This document shows, one piece after another, positions 6,784 through 8,057 of a DNA stretch of 8,057 nt (its first letter is position 1; the number at the start of each line of letters is the position of its first letter). Under the pieces are notes generated by a model. That model did no database searches and was not told the DNA's origin. It saw only the letters and a list, made by a program, of their open reading frames with translations. The stretch covers positions 1-8,057 of the forward strand of contig DATKYS010000080.1 in assembly GCA_035528375.1 (NCBI GenBank), written 5' to 3'. The stretch comes from a bacterium. Lineage in GTDB: Bacteria > RBG-13-66-14. The position numbers and the translations under genes are program-made.

Positions 6784-8057
6784 ATGGTTAAGCTGAAGGT
6801 GCTGCTGATTCTTTCCCTAGTCGCCGCGGCGCTGGGCGACGCCGGCTACCTGGGTTCTGTTTCCTCCGGCGCCTCGCCCATCGGCGGGCACCCGGGAATC
6901 GCCATGACCGCCGAGGACGTGGTCATCGAGCTCCGCCGCGAGCACGTGGACTACGAGGATTGGAGCGCGAACATATACGATGCCACGGTAACCGCCGACT
7001 TCCTCTTCACCAACACCGGGGACGCCGACACGGTCTACATGTACATCCCCCACGCGGTGCGGACCGCCTTCGTCTCGTACCTCTACGAAGCCGAGGACAT
7101 GGACACGCCGCTGGAAAACCCGCGGGTGCTCGTGGACGGGGAGCCGGTGGAGGTGCGCAAGGTCTGCCTGGGCGCCTTCGACCCGGAGTACATGGGGGAA
7201 ACGACCTGGGACGAGTTCGCCGAATTGACCCGGCCGCTGTTCGATGCAGAGCCTAAGGCGGGCGGGCCGTTCTACTTCACCCGCTACTTCGTCGAAGGCG
7301 ATGAGGAGTGGGGGGGGAAGATAACCCACCCCGCCGAAGCGGTGCTGGCCTACTGGGAGGTCCCCTTCGCCCCGGGCGAGACTAAGCTCGTCGAGTACGT
7401 CCAGGATTACGCGCTGACCTCGGACTACGGCGAGAGCGTCTTCCGGCTCACCTACCCGCTGTTCACCGGGGCGGGCTGGTCGGGCGCCATCGGCTCGGGC
7501 CGGGTGAGCGTCGTGTCCGGCGAGGGCTGCGACTGGGGAGACCTGCTCTATTACGTCGGCCTCCACCTGCCGCTCCCGGCGGATAGGGATGGATACCGCC
7601 TGGACGTCCTGGACCCCATAGCCGACCGCTCGGATTTCGGGAAGTGCGATCTGGCGCGATACGACGGGGAGAAGTACCCCCGGGCGCTGGTCTGGCAGTT
7701 CTCCGATTACGAGCCCTACCCCGGCCAGCTCAACTGCAACGCCCTCTACCCCGACATCGGCGACATCGGCAACTCCCAGTACATGCTCTACGACGACTTC
7801 GACGCCGGCGTCGTGGAGGCGTACGTCAACCCCTGGGACTACTCCATGATCTACCTCTACCTGGGCCGTTACGCGCCGACTTATTTCCTCTCCGCGAACA
7901 CCGAAGGCGTGCCGCTCTACGACTCCCCCGGCGGCGAGCCGCTGGGCGAGAGCGTCGCCTTCACACGGAGCGCGGAGATTCTTGGGCAGGAGGGGAATTG
8001 GGTCAACGTCAGGTCGAGCGACTGGGAGACGGGGGCCGACGTGGTGGGCTGGGCCAA
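6784..8057 (+). CDS. Secreted protein, DUF4424-like N-terminal region plus bacterial SH3 domain, C-terminus beyond window
   Basis: The frame is open for 424 codons from the ATG to the window edge with no stop, so the gene is partial. A signal peptide is clear: K3 and K5, hydrophobic VLLILSLVAAALG, cleavage likely near residues 18-20. Residues about 35-90 read GGHPGIAMTAEDVVIELRR and then VTADFLFTNTGDADTVYMYIP. This resembles the start of DUF4424-type proteins: an extracytoplasmic beta domain with a conserved M-x-x-E-D segment followed by a framework of valine and phenylalanine strands. Residues 376-424 (VPLYDSPGGEPLGES, then GNWVNVRSSDW and VVGWA) match a bacterial SH3 (SH3b) domain, usually a cell-wall or peptide-binding module. 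Four cysteines, at 128, 249, 288 and 318, could form two disulfides. The protein is acidic and rich in Tyr and Trp. It follows the DUF2141-like gene by 12 bases. Function is unknown; an envelope location is inferred. Confidence 0.8.
   Translation, partial: MVKLKVLLILSLVAAALGDAGYLGSVSSGASPIGGHPGIAMTAEDVVIELRREHVDYEDWSANIYDATVTADFLFTNTGDADTVYMYIPHAVRTAFVSYLYEAEDMDTPLENPRVLVDGEPVEVRKVCLGAFDPEYMGETTWDEFAELTRPLFDAEPKAGGPFYFTRYFVEGDEEWGGKITHPAEAVLAYWEVPFAPGETKLVEYVQDYALTSDYGESVFRLTYPLFTGAGWSGAIGSGRVSVVSGEGCDWGDLLYYVGLHLPLPADRDGYRLDVLDPIADRSDFGKCDLARYDGEKYPRALVWQFSDYEPYPGQLNCNALYPDIGDIGNSQYMLYDDFDAGVVEAYVNPWDYSMIYLYLGRYAPTYFLSANTEGVPLYDSPGGEPLGESVAFTRSAEILGQEGNWVNVRSSDWETGADVVGWA

Noticed and set aside
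6817-7566. 249-codon minus-strand open frame
   Set aside because: It is antisense to the signal-peptide-bearing SH3b protein, whose frame runs to the edge with recognisable features. The minus frame has none.

Overview
The window is a bacterial chromosomal segment. From about position 130 onward it is GC-rich, roughly two thirds by eye, with strongly G/C-biased third codon positions. The first 120 bases are AT-rich (40 G/C by hand count, 33%) and look compositionally foreign. The only confident phylogenetic marker is a canonical bacterial DnaE. A zinc-ribbon/kinase/PQQ membrane protein and DUF2141-like and DUF4424-like secreted proteins suggest a GC-rich, little-studied environmental bacterium, perhaps a candidate phylum of the Coatesbacteria/WOR-3 type. 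That placement is a low-confidence inference.

Layout, all on the + strand. (1) 1-98: the possible 3' end of an AT-rich gene cut by the window edge. (2) 99-230: an intergenic region with a probable extended -10 promoter, an imperfect dyad over that -10, and a purine-rich ribosome binding site. (3) 231-2855: a membrane protein with an N-terminal zinc ribbon, a protein-kinase fold whose catalytic residues are lost (predicted pseudokinase), a helical linker, one transmembrane helix and a C-terminal PQQ-type beta-propeller. (4) 2878-6333: dnaE, the replicative DNA polymerase III alpha subunit, with an intact PHP metal site, an intact polymerase active site and an internal clamp-binding motif. (5) 6370-6771: a small secreted DUF2141-like protein. 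(6) 6784 to the window end: a secreted protein with a DUF4424-like N-terminal region and the start of a bacterial SH3 domain, running off the edge.

The four main genes are separated by only 22, 36 and 12 bases and no terminator is visible between them, so they could form one transcription unit read from the promoter near 190. Functionally they do not form an obvious pathway. The replicase sits between a predicted membrane sensor/scaffold and two envelope or secreted proteins, so co-transcription may reflect shared housekeeping expression. No RNA genes, CRISPR arrays, insertion sequences or recognisable defence systems were seen. The most unusual features are the degenerate kinase, the AT-rich left edge, the dyad over the promoter and the absence of a Shine-Dalgarno sequence before dnaE.
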